Shown piece by piece: positions 43,053-51,862 of a stretch of 64,000 nucleotides of DNA. The translations under genes and the position numbers were made by a program. Positions within the stretch are counted from its first letter, which is position 1. Each line of letters begins with the position of its first letter. Source of the DNA: Palsa-461 sp036844945 (GTDB lineage Bacteria > Actinomycetota > Acidimicrobiia > Acidimicrobiales > RAAP-2); contig DAIUEV010000008.1 of NCBI GenBank assembly GCA_036844945.1, forward strand, positions 1 to 64,000, in the 5' to 3' direction. The notes beneath the pieces are model-generated. The model searched no databases and was not told where the DNA came from. It saw only the letters and a program-made list of their open reading frames with translations.

Positions 43053-44571
43053 GCCAGCGCCACGTCGTCGTCGTCGGGGGCGGCCTCGCCGGCATCGCCG
43101 CCGCGCTCGAGTCGGCCGACCGCGGCGCCCGCGTCACCCTTCTCGAGCGCCGAGGCAAGCTCGGGGGCCTCACCTGGTCGTTCCGGCGCAAGGGCCGGTC
43201 GTTCGACAACGGCCAACACGTCTTTCTGCGGTGCTGCACCGCCTACCGGGGGTTGCTCGACCGGATCGGGGCCGCGGACATGGTGCTCCTGCAGGAGCGT
43301 CTCGAGGTCCCGGTGCTCGCGCCCGGAGGCCGGCGGGCCGTCATCTCCCGCTCGTCGCTGCCCGCCCCGTTGCACCTCGCCGGTTCGCTCGCCCGCTACC
43401 GGCACCTCGGTGTGGGCGACCGGCTGCGGCTGGCCCGGCCGGCCCTGGCGTTCCGACGGCTCGACCTCGACGACCCCGGTCTCGACGACCGCGCGTTCGG
43501 GGACTGGCTCCGCTCGCACGGACAACGGCCCGAGGCGATCGAGATGCTGTGGAACCTCATCGCGCTGCCGACCCTCAACCTGCCGGCCGACGACGCGTCG
43601 CTCGCGCTCGCCGCCATGGTGTTCCGCACCGGTCTCCTCGACCGGGCCGATGCCGGGGACATCGGCTGGTCCAGGGTGCCCCTGGGCGTCCTGCACGGCG
43701 ACCGGGCCGCCGCCGCGCTTGCCGAGGCCGGGGTGGAGGTGGCACTGACGGCGACCGTCGATGGGATCGACGCGCCGAGGGGCGGTCCACCGGTGGTCCG
43801 GACCGGCGAGCGGGTGATCGAGGCCGACGCGGTCATCGTCACCACCCCGCCCGACGTCGCAGCTGAGCTCGTGGGCGAGGGTGCGCTCGGCCCGGTCGGG
43901 CGTCTCGGTGTGTCCCCGATCGTGAACGTGCACCTCGTGCTCGACCGGCGGGTCACCGACCTGCCCATGTTCGCCTGCGTCCGCTCCCCGGTGCAGTTCG
44001 TCTTCGACCGGACCGACGCCGCGCATTTCGACGGTGGCGGCGAGCCCGGTGAGCAGTGCCTTTCGATCTCGTTGTCGGGGGCCGAGGCGGACATCGGCCG
44101 ACGGCCCGAGGAGCTGATCTCGGGCTATCTCGCCGCCCTGAGTGAGGTGCTCCCGGCGGTCGCCGGCGCCCGTCTCCTCGACGGCGTCGTGTCACGCGAG
44201 CGGGCCGCGACCTTCCGCGCGGTTCCGGGCACCGGATCGTTGCGGCCGACCGTCTCGATCGGCCTCGAGAAGGTGTTCGTGGCCGGCGCCTGGTGCTCGA
44301 CGGGATGGCCCGCGNNNNNNNNNNNNNNNNNNNNNNNNNNNNNNNNNNNNNNNNNNNNNNNNNNNNNNNNNNNNNNNNNNNNNNNNNNNNNNNNNNNNNN
44401 NNNNNNNNNNNNNNCGGCCTCGAGAAGGTGTTCGTGGCCGGCGCCTGGTGCTCGACGGGATGGCCCGCGACGATGGAGAGCGCGGTGCGCAGCGGGACCG
44501 CCGCCGCGGCTGCCGCGCTCGGCGCCGACGAACCCCGGACCGCCGACGAGCTCGAGGCGGTCGGGTCGTGA
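43049..44571 (+). CDS. hpnE: HpnE, squalene-associated FAD-dependent desaturase (interrupted by assembly gap)
   Basis: Flavoprotein reducing hydroxysqualene to squalene in the HpnCDE route. Seen: the N-terminal dinucleotide motif VVVGGGLAGIAAALES and LLERRGKLGGLTWSF, with the C-terminal FAD contact FVAGAWCSTGWPATMESAVRSG. The reading frame changes across 100 N (44315-44414). The 55 bp before the gap (44260-44314) recur exactly after it (44415-44469). Removing the N run and one copy (155 bp) restores one continuous frame of about 455 aa, so the gene is intact. GTG 43049 overlaps the hpnD stop; the TGA 44569-44571 overlaps the next GTG. Confidence 0.9.
44260..44314 (+). repeat. 55-bp contig-end duplicate, left copy
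   Basis: Identical to 44415-44469 across the N run. It codes for the HpnE segment GLEKVFVAGAWCSTGWPA; the length of 55 bp is a typical assembler k-mer overlap. Confidence 0.9.
44315..44414. other. Scaffold gap of 100 N
   Basis: A run of exactly 100 N, the usual default for a gap of unknown size. Because the two contig ends share 55 bp and joining them restores hpnE, the true gap length is probably negative (overlap), not missing sequence. Confidence 0.95.
44415..44469 (+). repeat. 55-bp contig-end duplicate, right copy
   Basis: Exact repeat of 44260-44314, starting at the first base after the N run. It is in the frame that reads on to the end of hpnE. Confidence 0.9.
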
Positions 44572-45551
44572 GCGGCGATCACGCCGCTCAGGCGGCGACC
44601 GACGCGCTGGCCCGGGTCGCGGCGCTCGTCCGGCCGGCGCTCGAGGACGCGGTGGCGCGGCTCGAGCCGGAGCTGCGAGCGCCGGCGCTGCACCATCTGG
44701 CCGGTGGGGGGAAGGGCGTGCGGGGCGGCCTCGCCGTCATCGGCGCGGCAGCGGCCGGTGGCGAGGAGCGTGACGGGGTGGTCGGCGCGGTGGCGGTCGA
44801 GCTCGTCCACAACTACTCGCTCATCCATGACGACATCATCGACAACGACGAGGAACGGCGGCACCGCCCGACGGTCTGGGCCGAGTTCGGCACCGGAAGG
44901 GCGATCGTGGTCGGCGACGCCCTCGCCAACCTGGCCCTGCAACTGCTCCTCGAGGATCCCGCGCCGGTCCGGGTGCGGGCCGCCCAGCTCCTGACCGAGG
45001 CCACCGCGCTCATGATCGGGGGCCAAGCCGACGACATGGCCTTCGAGCGCCGGGACGCGGTGAGCGCCGAGGAATGTCTCAGGATGGAGGAGGGCAAGAC
45101 CGGCGCGCTGCTCGGGTGCGCGGCTGCGATCGGCGCGGTCCTCGCCGGTGCCGACGATGCCGTCATCAAGGCGCTCGTCCACTTCGGCCAGCGGGTCGGG
45201 ATCGCATTCCAGGCGGTCGACGACGTCCTCGGCATCTGGGGGGAGCCGGCCAAGACCGGCAAGCCGGTCGGCAGCGACCTCCTCGCCCGCAAGCAGAGCC
45301 TGCCGGTCGTGATCGCCCGGGCCATCGGCGGTGCCGACATCGACGCCTTGTTCGACGCGCCCCTGACCGATGCCGACGTCCCCGAGGCGGCCCGGCGGAT
45401 CGAGGCGACCGGAGCCCGGCGCGAGGTGATGGCCGTCGCCGACCGTGCCTACAAGGAGGCGATCGAGGCGCTCGAGTCGGTGCCGCTGGTTGCCCTCTAC
45501 CGCGACGAGCTCGTCGCGATCGCCCGCTTCGTGACGGAGCGGGACCGATGA
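44568..45551 (+). CDS. Polyprenyl (farnesyl/geranylgeranyl-type) diphosphate synthase
   Basis: A 327-aa trans-isoprenyl diphosphate synthase, here expected to make farnesyl diphosphate for hpnD. Seen: the first Asp motif DDIID (88-92) in HDDIIDNDEERR and the second as DDVLG (218-222), where the last Asp of DDxxD is Gly, as in many actinobacterial enzymes. The usual GGKRxRP near the N-terminus is altered to GGGKGVRGG. Chain length cannot be fixed by eye. GTG 44568 overlaps the hpnE stop (GTGA), and the TGA overlaps the shc ATG (ATGA). Confidence 0.88.
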   Translation: MSGDHAAQAATDALARVAALVRPALEDAVARLEPELRAPALHHLAGGGKGVRGGLAVIGAAAAGGEERDGVVGAVAVELVHNYSLIHDDIIDNDEERRHRPTVWAEFGTGRAIVVGDALANLALQLLLEDPAPVRVRAAQLLTEATALMIGGQADDMAFERRDAVSAEECLRMEEGKTGALLGCAAAIGAVLAGADDAVIKALVHFGQRVGIAFQAVDDVLGIWGEPAKTGKPVGSDLLARKQSLPVVIARAIGGADIDALFDAPLTDADVPEAARRIEATGARREVMAVADRAYKEAIEALESVPLVALYRDELVAIARFVTERDR

Positions 45552-47407
45552 GCCCGAAGGCTCCCAGATCCCCCCGGGCCTGCCTCGACGCGGCCCGCGA
45601 CGCGTTGCTGGCGATGCAGCACGAGGCCGGGTACTGGAAGGGCGAGCTCGAGACCAATGTGACCATGGACGCGGAGGACCTTCTGCTCCGCCAGTTCCTG
45701 GGGATCCGCACCGACGAGCAGACGGCCGGGACGGCCGCCTGGATCCGGTCCAACCAGCGGGAGGACGGCACCTGGGCCAACTTCTACGGGGGCCCGCCCG
45801 AGCTCTCCACCACCGTCGAGGCCTACCTCGCCCTGCGGCTGGCCGGCGACGGTCCGGACGAACCGCACATGGAGCGGGCCCGGGCGTTCGTGCTCGCCTC
45901 GGGCGGCGTCGAGGCCACCCGGGTCTTCACCCGGATCTGGCTGGCCATGTTCGGGCTCTGGTCCTGGGACGAGCTGCCGGTCCTCCCGACCGAGCTCGTC
46001 TTCTTGCCCCGGTGGTTCCCCCTCAACATCTACGACTTCGCCTGCTGGGCCCGCCAGACCGTGGTGGCCCTGGCCGTGGTTTCGCACTACCGGCCGGTCC
46101 GGCCGATCCCGGTCGAAATCGACGAGTTGCGCACCGGAGTGTGGAGCGCACCGGTGGGCTCGCTGTCGACCTGGGGCGGGCGCCTCACCCTCCTCGACCG
46201 CCTGCTGCAGCGCTACGAGCGCCGGCCGCTGCGGGTGCTCCGGCGCGCCGCGCTGGCCCGGGCCGAGCGCTGGATCGTCGCCCACCAGGAGAACGACGGG
46301 TCGTGGGGCGGGATCCAGCCCCCGTGGGTGTACTCCCTGATGGCGCTCGACCTGCGCGGGTACCACCTCGGGCACCCGGTCATGCGATCGGGCCTCGCCG
46401 GCCTCGACAGCTTCACCATCGACGACGAGCGCGGCCGGCGGCTCGAGGCGTGCCAGTCGCCGGTCTGGGACACCGTGCTCGCGATGATCGGCCTCGCCGA
46501 CGCCGGCCTGAAGCCGGACGACCCCGCCCTCTGCCGGGCCGCCGAGTGGGTCGTCGCCGAGGAGGTCACCAAGCGCGGCGACTGGAGCGTGCGCCGTCCC
46601 GACCTCGCCCCCGGCGGATGGGCGTTCGAGTTCGAGAACGACTGGTATCCCGACATCGACGACACGGCCGAGGTGATCCTGGCGCTGTCGCGCACCGAGT
46701 TGGCCGGTCATCCCTCGGTCGATCGGGCCCTCAACTGGCTGCTCGGGATGCAGTGCCGCGACGGGGGCTGGGGCGCGTTCGACGTCGACAACACCCAGAA
46801 GCTCTGCCGCGAGCACCCGTTCTGCGACTTCGGGGAGCTGATCGACCCGCCGAGCGCGGACGTGACGGCCCACATCGTCGAGATGCTGGCGGGAATCGGG
46901 CACCGGTCCTACGCGCTGGAGCGCGGGGTGGCGTGGCTGCTCGGGGCCCAGGAGCAGGACGGGTCCTGGTTCGGTCGCTGGGGGGCGAACCACGTGTACG
47001 GCACCGGAGCGGCGATCGTGGCCCTCGTGGCGGCGGGGATCGCGCCCTCGGACCCGGTCATCGCCCGGGCCGTCGCGTGGCTGGTGGCCCACCAGAACGA
47101 GGACGGGGGGTGGGGCGAGGATCTCCGCTCCTACGACGACCCCTCCTGGATCGGCCGGGGCCACTCCACCGCCTCCCAGACCGGGTGGGCGCTGCAGGGC
47201 CTTGTCGCGGCGCGTGAGTGTGACGCCGCCGCCCGGGGCGTGCGGTACCTGGTCGACACCCAGCGCGACGACGGGACCTGGGACGAGCCGTGGTACACGG
47301 GCACCGGCTTCCCGGGCGCCTTCTACATCAACTACCACCTCTACCGGCAGGTGTTCCCGCTGTCGGCCCTCGGGCGGTACCTCGCGCAGGCGGACGGCCG
47401 TGGCTGA
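45548..47407 (+). CDS. shc: Squalene-hopene cyclase
   Basis: A 619-aa monotopic membrane enzyme cyclising squalene to hopene/hopanol. Seen: the protonating DxDD motif DIDD (369-372) in WYPDIDDTAEVILAL and many QW repeats (such as QREDGTWANF, QENDGSWGG, QCRDGGWGAFD, QEQDGSWFGRWG, QNEDGGWGED, QRDDGTWDE). The YINYHLYRQVFPLSALGRY end is typical. The length is slightly short of the usual 630-680. ATG 45548 overlaps the prenyl synthase stop; the stop lies inside the next gene's first codons. Confidence 0.95.
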   Translation: MSPKAPRSPRACLDAARDALLAMQHEAGYWKGELETNVTMDAEDLLLRQFLGIRTDEQTAGTAAWIRSNQREDGTWANFYGGPPELSTTVEAYLALRLAGDGPDEPHMERARAFVLASGGVEATRVFTRIWLAMFGLWSWDELPVLPTELVFLPRWFPLNIYDFACWARQTVVALAVVSHYRPVRPIPVEIDELRTGVWSAPVGSLSTWGGRLTLLDRLLQRYERRPLRVLRRAALARAERWIVAHQENDGSWGGIQPPWVYSLMALDLRGYHLGHPVMRSGLAGLDSFTIDDERGRRLEACQSPVWDTVLAMIGLADAGLKPDDPALCRAAEWVVAEEVTKRGDWSVRRPDLAPGGWAFEFENDWYPDIDDTAEVILALSRTELAGHPSVDRALNWLLGMQCRDGGWGAFDVDNTQKLCREHPFCDFGELIDPPSADVTAHIVEMLAGIGHRSYALERGVAWLLGAQEQDGSWFGRWGANHVYGTGAAIVALVAAGIAPSDPVIARAVAWLVAHQNEDGGWGEDLRSYDDPSWIGRGHSTASQTGWALQGLVAARECDAAARGVRYLVDTQRDDGTWDEPWYTGTGFPGAFYINYHLYRQVFPLSALGRYLAQADGRG

Positions 47408-48869
47408 GCTCCGCGCCCTCGCAGCGCTGCGGATCGAGGCCCTGGCGCTGGGCGGGCGCGTCCAGGTGATCGGCATGGGCCCCCAGCGGGCCGCCAACGC
47501 CACGCTGGTCGGCGCCCAGGGGCCGGTGGCGGCGGCGATGGCCGGGGTGGCGGGCGGCCTCACCTCCGAGCTCGGGCCCGGGGACCTCGTCGTCGCGACC
47601 GAGCTGCGGACCCTCGACGGGCGGACACGGGTGCTTCCGGCGGCCGGCCTCGTCGCGGCCGCCCTCGAGCGCGCCGGCCGTCGGGTCCATCGCGGGCCGA
47701 TCGTCTCGGTGCCCCGCTTCGTCCGCCCTCGAGAGCTCGCCCACCTGGGCGCCGACGGCGTGCTCGCCGCCGACATGGAGTCGGCCTGGCTCGCCGACGC
47801 GCTGGGGGAGGACACGCCCTTCGTCGTCGTCCGGGCGGTGGCCGACTCGCTGCGGAGCGGCGCCGTCGTGGGCGGCGCCCGCGCGCTCGCCGCCCTGCGG
47901 GGGGTCCGTCCGGCCCTCGAGGCCTGGGCCGCCGCCGTGTCGCCGCGTCGGGTCGAGCTGGCCGCCCCCCGGTCGTTTTGCGCGGGGGTCGAGCGGGCCA
48001 TCGAGATCGTCGAGCGGGCCATCGACCGCTTCGGGGCGCCGGTCTACGTGCGCCGCCAGATCGTCCACAACGCGCACGTGGTCGCCGGCCTCGAGCGGAA
48101 GGGGGCCGTCTTCGTCCAGGAGCTCGACGAGGTGCCCGACGGCGCGACGGTCGTGCTGGCCGCCCACGGCGTCTCCCCGGAGGTCCGGGGCCAGGCGGCG
48201 GCGCGCCCCGACCTCTCGGTCGTCGACGCCACCTGCCCGCTGGTGGCCAAGGTGCACCACGAGGCGCGCCGCTTCGCCGCCCAGGGCCGCCGCATCGTCC
48301 TCGTCGGCCACGGCGACCACGAGGAGGTCGTCGGCACGCTCGGCGAGGTGCCCGACGCCATCGACCTCGTCGCGGGGGTCGAGGACGTGGCGGCGCTGCC
48401 CTATGGGCCGGGCACGCCCATGGCGTATCTCACCCAGACCACGCTCGCGGTCGACGAGACGGCCGAGGTCGTCGCGGCGCTCCGCCAGCGTTTCTCCGAG
48501 ATCGTCGGCCCGAGCGCCAACGACATCTGCTACGCCAGCCAGAACCGCCAGGACGCGGTGCGCTCGCTGGCGGGCCACTGCGACCTCGTCCTCGTGGTCG
48601 GCTCGGCCAACTCCTCCAACGCCGCCCGCCTCGTCGAGGTGGTCCGGCGGGAAGGCTGCCGGGCCGAGCTCGTGGAGGACGCCGGCCAGGTCGACCTCGC
48701 CTGGCTGGACGGCGTGGGCGTGCTCGGCGTCACCGCGGGCGCCTCTGCGCCCGAGTCGCTCGTCGAGGAGCTCGTCGAGGCACTCCGCGGCCTCGGCCCG
48801 ACCGAAGTCACCGAACATCGAACCGTCGAGGAGTCTGTCCGCTTCTCCCTCCCCCTTCAGGTGCGCTGA
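47400..48869 (+). CDS. Fusion of HpnG-like phosphorylase and IspH (HMBPP reductase)
   Basis: A 489-aa two-domain protein. Residues 1-180 match the hopanoid-associated nucleoside phosphorylase HpnG (QVIGMGPQRAAN, GGLTSELGPGDLVVATELR, AADMESAWLA), which cleaves adenine from adenosylhopane. Residues 185-489 are IspH, the last MEP-pathway enzyme, with the [4Fe-4S] cysteines C194 (FCAGV), C279 (ATCPLV) and C377 (DICYAS), AAHGV and GHGDHEE. The join has no stop or frameshift. GTG 47400 overlaps the shc stop by 8 bp. HpnG normally has ~20-30 more N-terminal residues, so this domain may be trimmed. Its stop overlaps the hpnH ATG by one base. Confidence 0.9.
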   Translation: MAELRALAALRIEALALGGRVQVIGMGPQRAANATLVGAQGPVAAAMAGVAGGLTSELGPGDLVVATELRTLDGRTRVLPAAGLVAAALERAGRRVHRGPIVSVPRFVRPRELAHLGADGVLAADMESAWLADALGEDTPFVVVRAVADSLRSGAVVGGARALAALRGVRPALEAWAAAVSPRRVELAAPRSFCAGVERAIEIVERAIDRFGAPVYVRRQIVHNAHVVAGLERKGAVFVQELDEVPDGATVVLAAHGVSPEVRGQAAARPDLSVVDATCPLVAKVHHEARRFAAQGRRIVLVGHGDHEEVVGTLGEVPDAIDLVAGVEDVAALPYGPGTPMAYLTQTTLAVDETAEVVAALRQRFSEIVGPSANDICYASQNRQDAVRSLAGHCDLVLVVGSANSSNAARLVEVVRREGCRAELVEDAGQVDLAWLDGVGVLGVTAGASAPESLVEELVEALRGLGPTEVTEHRTVEESVRFSLPLQVR

Positions 48870-49876
48870 TGCCAATTCCCATGCGACAGAACCTTCGAAT
48901 CGGAGCACACCTGCTCAAGAACAAGGTGAAGAAGAAGCAGTACTACCCCTTCATCGTCGAGATCGAGCCGCTGTTCGCGTGCAACCTCTCGTGCCCGGGT
49001 TGCGGCAAGATCCAGCACCCGACCGAGATCCTGCGCCGGCGGCTGAGCGTCGACGACGTTGTCGGCGCGGTCGAGGAGAGCGGGACGCCGATGGTGTCGA
49101 TCGCCGGCGGCGAGCCGCTCCTTCACCCCGACATCGACAAGATCGTCGCCGAGCTGGTCCGTCGGAAGGTGTACGTCTACCTCTGCACCAACGCGGTCCT
49201 GCTGCGCCGCCGCCTCGAGCGGTTCACCCCGTCGCACTTCTTCTCCTGGGTGGTCCACGTCGACGGCCTCGGCGAGCGCCACGACGCGGCGGTCGACCGG
49301 ATCGGGGTGTTCGACGAGGTGGTCGAGGCGGTCCGGGAGGCCAAGTCCCGGGGCTTCCGGGTCACGACGAACTCCACCTTCTTCAACACCGACTCGCCGA
49401 AGACGGTGCGCGACGTCCTCGACTTCCTGAACGACGACCTGAAGGTCGACGCCATGATGATCTCGCCGGCCTTCGCCTACGAGAAGGCGCCCGACCAGGA
49501 GCACTTCATGGGCGTCACCCAGACCCGGGCGCTGTTCGCGGAGGCCTTCGCCGAGAAGCGGCGCAAGCGCTGGCGGCTCAACCACTCGCCGCTGTTCCTC
49601 GACTTCTTGGAGGGCAAGGTCGACTACAGCTGCACCGCCTGGGGCATCCCGAGCTACTCGGTGCTCGGCTGGCAGCGGCCCTGCTACCTCATGTCCGACG
49701 GCTACGCGTCGAGTTACCAGGAGCTGGTGGAGACCACCGACTGGTCGAAGTACGGCCGAGGCAAGGACCCGCGCTGCGCCAACTGCATGGCCCACTGCGG
49801 GTACGAGCCCTCGGCGGTCATCGCCAGCCTGGGCTCGCTCCGACAGTCGATCCGCGCCCTGGTGAGCACGCACTGA
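48869..49876 (+). CDS. hpnH: HpnH, radical-SAM adenosylhopane synthase
   Basis: A 335-aa radical SAM enzyme that adds the 5'-deoxyadenosyl group to hopene, the first step of side-chain extension. The cluster motif CNLSCPGC (C38, C42, C45; CxxxCxxC) is present, then SIAGGEPLLH and the HpnH-specific C-terminal RPCYLMSDGYASSYQEL and CANCMAHCGYEP with extra cysteines. ATG 48869 shares one base with the preceding TGA (TGATG). GTG 49879 of dxs follows 2 bp after the stop. Confidence 0.95.
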   Translation: MPIPMRQNLRIGAHLLKNKVKKKQYYPFIVEIEPLFACNLSCPGCGKIQHPTEILRRRLSVDDVVGAVEESGTPMVSIAGGEPLLHPDIDKIVAELVRRKVYVYLCTNAVLLRRRLERFTPSHFFSWVVHVDGLGERHDAAVDRIGVFDEVVEAVREAKSRGFRVTTNSTFFNTDSPKTVRDVLDFLNDDLKVDAMMISPAFAYEKAPDQEHFMGVTQTRALFAEAFAEKRRKRWRLNHSPLFLDFLEGKVDYSCTAWGIPSYSVLGWQRPCYLMSDGYASSYQELVETTDWSKYGRGKDPRCANCMAHCGYEPSAVIASLGSLRQSIRALVSTH

Positions 49877-49878
49877 GC

Positions 49879-51690
49879 GTGGAACCCGCCGCGCACCACA
49901 CCGACGCCGTCGTGGCCGAGGGTCTCGAGGGTCTCACCCCCGAGGCCGTGGCCGGCATGGACACCGACGGACTCGAGCGGCTCGCCGAGGAGATCCGGCG
50001 GTTCCTGGTCGCCTCGGTCGCCCGCACCGGCGGGCACCTCGGGTCCAACCTCGGCGTGGTCGAGCTCACCCTCGCCCTGCACCGGGTGTTCCGCTCACCG
50101 GCCGACCGGATCCTCTGGGACACCGGTCACCAGGGCTACGTGCACAAGCTCGTGACCGGCCGGGCCGCCGACTTCGACGGTCTCCGCCAGCGCGGCGGGC
50201 TGTCGGGATACCCGAGCCGGGCCGAGTCCCGCCACGACCTGGTCGAGAACAGCCACGCGTCGACCGCGCTGTCCTACGCGTTCGGGTTGGCGGAGGCCGC
50301 CCGGGTGGTCGGCCGCCGGGGCCGGGTGGTGGCGGTGGTGGGGGACGGCGCGCTCACCGGCGGGCTCGCCTACGAGGCCCTGAACAACATCGGCGTGTCG
50401 GCGAGCCCGGTGCTGATCGTGCTCAACGACAACGGCCGCTCGTACGCGCCGACGGTCTCGGCGCTGTCGACTGCGGGTCGCACCGGCGACGAGCTCTACG
50501 ACCCGAAGGCGCCGGCCGGCTTCTTCGAGGCGCTCGGCGTCGCCTACGAGGGACCGGTCGACGGCCACGACCTCGACGCGCTCGAAGAGGCGCTGTGGGC
50601 GGCCGCCCGCCACGAGGGGCCGGTCGTCCTGCACGTGCACACGACGAAGGGCCGCGGCTACCGATTCGCCGAGGCCGATCAATCCAAGTGCCTGCACGAC
50701 ATCGGGCCGTTCGACCCCGATACCGGCCTCGCCCACGCCCGGGGCGGCGCGAGCTACACGGAGGCCTTCGGGACCGCCCTCTTGGAGGAGGCGGCCCGGC
50801 GCCCCGAGGTGGTCGCCGTCACCGCGGCGATGGACGGCCCGACCGGCCTCGCGACGTTCAAGGACCGGTACCCCGACCGGTTCTTCGACGTCGGGATCGC
50901 CGAGCAGCATGCCGTCACCGCGGCGGCGGGGATGGCCATGGCCGGGCTGCGCCCGGTGGTGGCGATCTACTCCACGTTCCTCAACCGGGCCTGGGACCAG
51001 GTGTACTACGACGTCGGGCTGCATGGGCTGCCGGTCGTCTTCTGCTTGGACCGGGCCGGCATCACCGGCGACGACGGCCCGAGCCACCACGGGGTCACCG
51101 ACCTCGCCCTCTTGACCAAAGTCCCCGGCATGACGGTGCTCGCACCCTCCTGCCACGAGGAGGTCGGGGTGATGCTGCGCTGGGCCCTGGAGGAGGCCCG
51201 GGGGCCGGTGGCGATCCGGTGGCCGAAGACCGAGGCCCGCACGGGCGGGGCGACGGGCCGCGGACTCGAGGCGCGCCGGCTGCGCGGCGGCACCGACATC
51301 TGCCTCGTCGGGGTCGGCAAGCTGCTCTCGGCCTGCGAGGAGGCGGCGACGATCCTCGAGGGCGACGGACTGTCGGTGAGCGTCTGGGACCCGAGGGCGG
51401 TGGCGCCGCTCGACCCCGCCCTCCTCGACGCGGCCGCCGACCACCCGCTCGTGCTGGTGGCCGAGGACGGGGTCGCCGAGGGCGGGGTCGGTGCGCTGGT
51501 CACCTCGGCGCTCGGCGCGGCGGGCCGCGGGGCACCTCGGGTCCTGTGTGCCGGCGTCCCGGTCGCCTACGTCGCGCACGGACGCTCGGCCGACATCCTG
51601 GCCGAGCTCTCGCTCGACGCCGAAGGTCTGGCCAAGCGGGTGCGCGCCGCGCTCGTGCCGGCCGGTCGTCCCGCCGCCTCGTCTCGCTGA
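49879..51690 (+). CDS. dxs: 1-deoxy-D-xylulose-5-phosphate synthase
   Basis: A 603-aa thiamine-diphosphate enzyme joining pyruvate and glyceraldehyde-3-P, the entry to the MEP pathway. Seen: the N-terminal GGHLGSNLGVVELT, the TPP/Mg motif GDGALTGGLAYEALNN (GDG...NN), IAEQHAVTAAAG and DRAGITGDDGPSHHG. The length is slightly below the usual 620-640. It ends the hopanoid operon, so this operon carries both the first (dxs) and the last (ispH domain) MEP steps. A second housekeeping dxs may exist elsewhere in the genome. Confidence 0.95.
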   Translation: MEPAAHHTDAVVAEGLEGLTPEAVAGMDTDGLERLAEEIRRFLVASVARTGGHLGSNLGVVELTLALHRVFRSPADRILWDTGHQGYVHKLVTGRAADFDGLRQRGGLSGYPSRAESRHDLVENSHASTALSYAFGLAEAARVVGRRGRVVAVVGDGALTGGLAYEALNNIGVSASPVLIVLNDNGRSYAPTVSALSTAGRTGDELYDPKAPAGFFEALGVAYEGPVDGHDLDALEEALWAAARHEGPVVLHVHTTKGRGYRFAEADQSKCLHDIGPFDPDTGLAHARGGASYTEAFGTALLEEAARRPEVVAVTAAMDGPTGLATFKDRYPDRFFDVGIAEQHAVTAAAGMAMAGLRPVVAIYSTFLNRAWDQVYYDVGLHGLPVVFCLDRAGITGDDGPSHHGVTDLALLTKVPGMTVLAPSCHEEVGVMLRWALEEARGPVAIRWPKTEARTGGATGRGLEARRLRGGTDICLVGVGKLLSACEEAATILEGDGLSVSVWDPRAVAPLDPALLDAAADHPLVLVAEDGVAEGGVGALVTSALGAAGRGAPRVLCAGVPVAYVAHGRSADILAELSLDAEGLAKRVRAALVPAGRPAASSR

Positions 51691-51744
51691 CCGCCCGACC
51701 GCCGGCGCCTCGGCGGGTCGGGTTCCACCGTTTCGCAGGTGCCG

Positions 51745-51758
51745 TCTGGTACAACGGA
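51745..51758 (+). promoter_or_regulatory. Extended -10 promoter element for first GGDEF-EAL gene
   Basis: TCTGGTACAACGGA contains TGG-TACAAC, an extended -10 form. The same 14-mer recurs at 54665-54678 ahead of the second GGDEF-EAL gene. It lies about 105 bp before GTG 51863. Confidence 0.45.
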
Positions 51759-51862
51759 TTGTCTTTTGGGATGTCCAGCAGGGCATCCGAGGAAGAAATC
51801 CGAGGTCACGTGGCGGCTGGGAGCGACCAGGCGCGGAACCCCGCACGACGAGGCGGTACCCG

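Noticed and set aside
44293..44571. hpnE fragment after the N gap, as a separate gene or a frameshift
   Set aside because: The frame change is fully explained by 100 N plus a 55-bp duplicated contig end.
45497..48022. Minus-strand 841-codon frame opposite shc and the hpnG::ispH gene
   Set aside because: Mirror of strong GC-rich coding sequence; no protein-like features.
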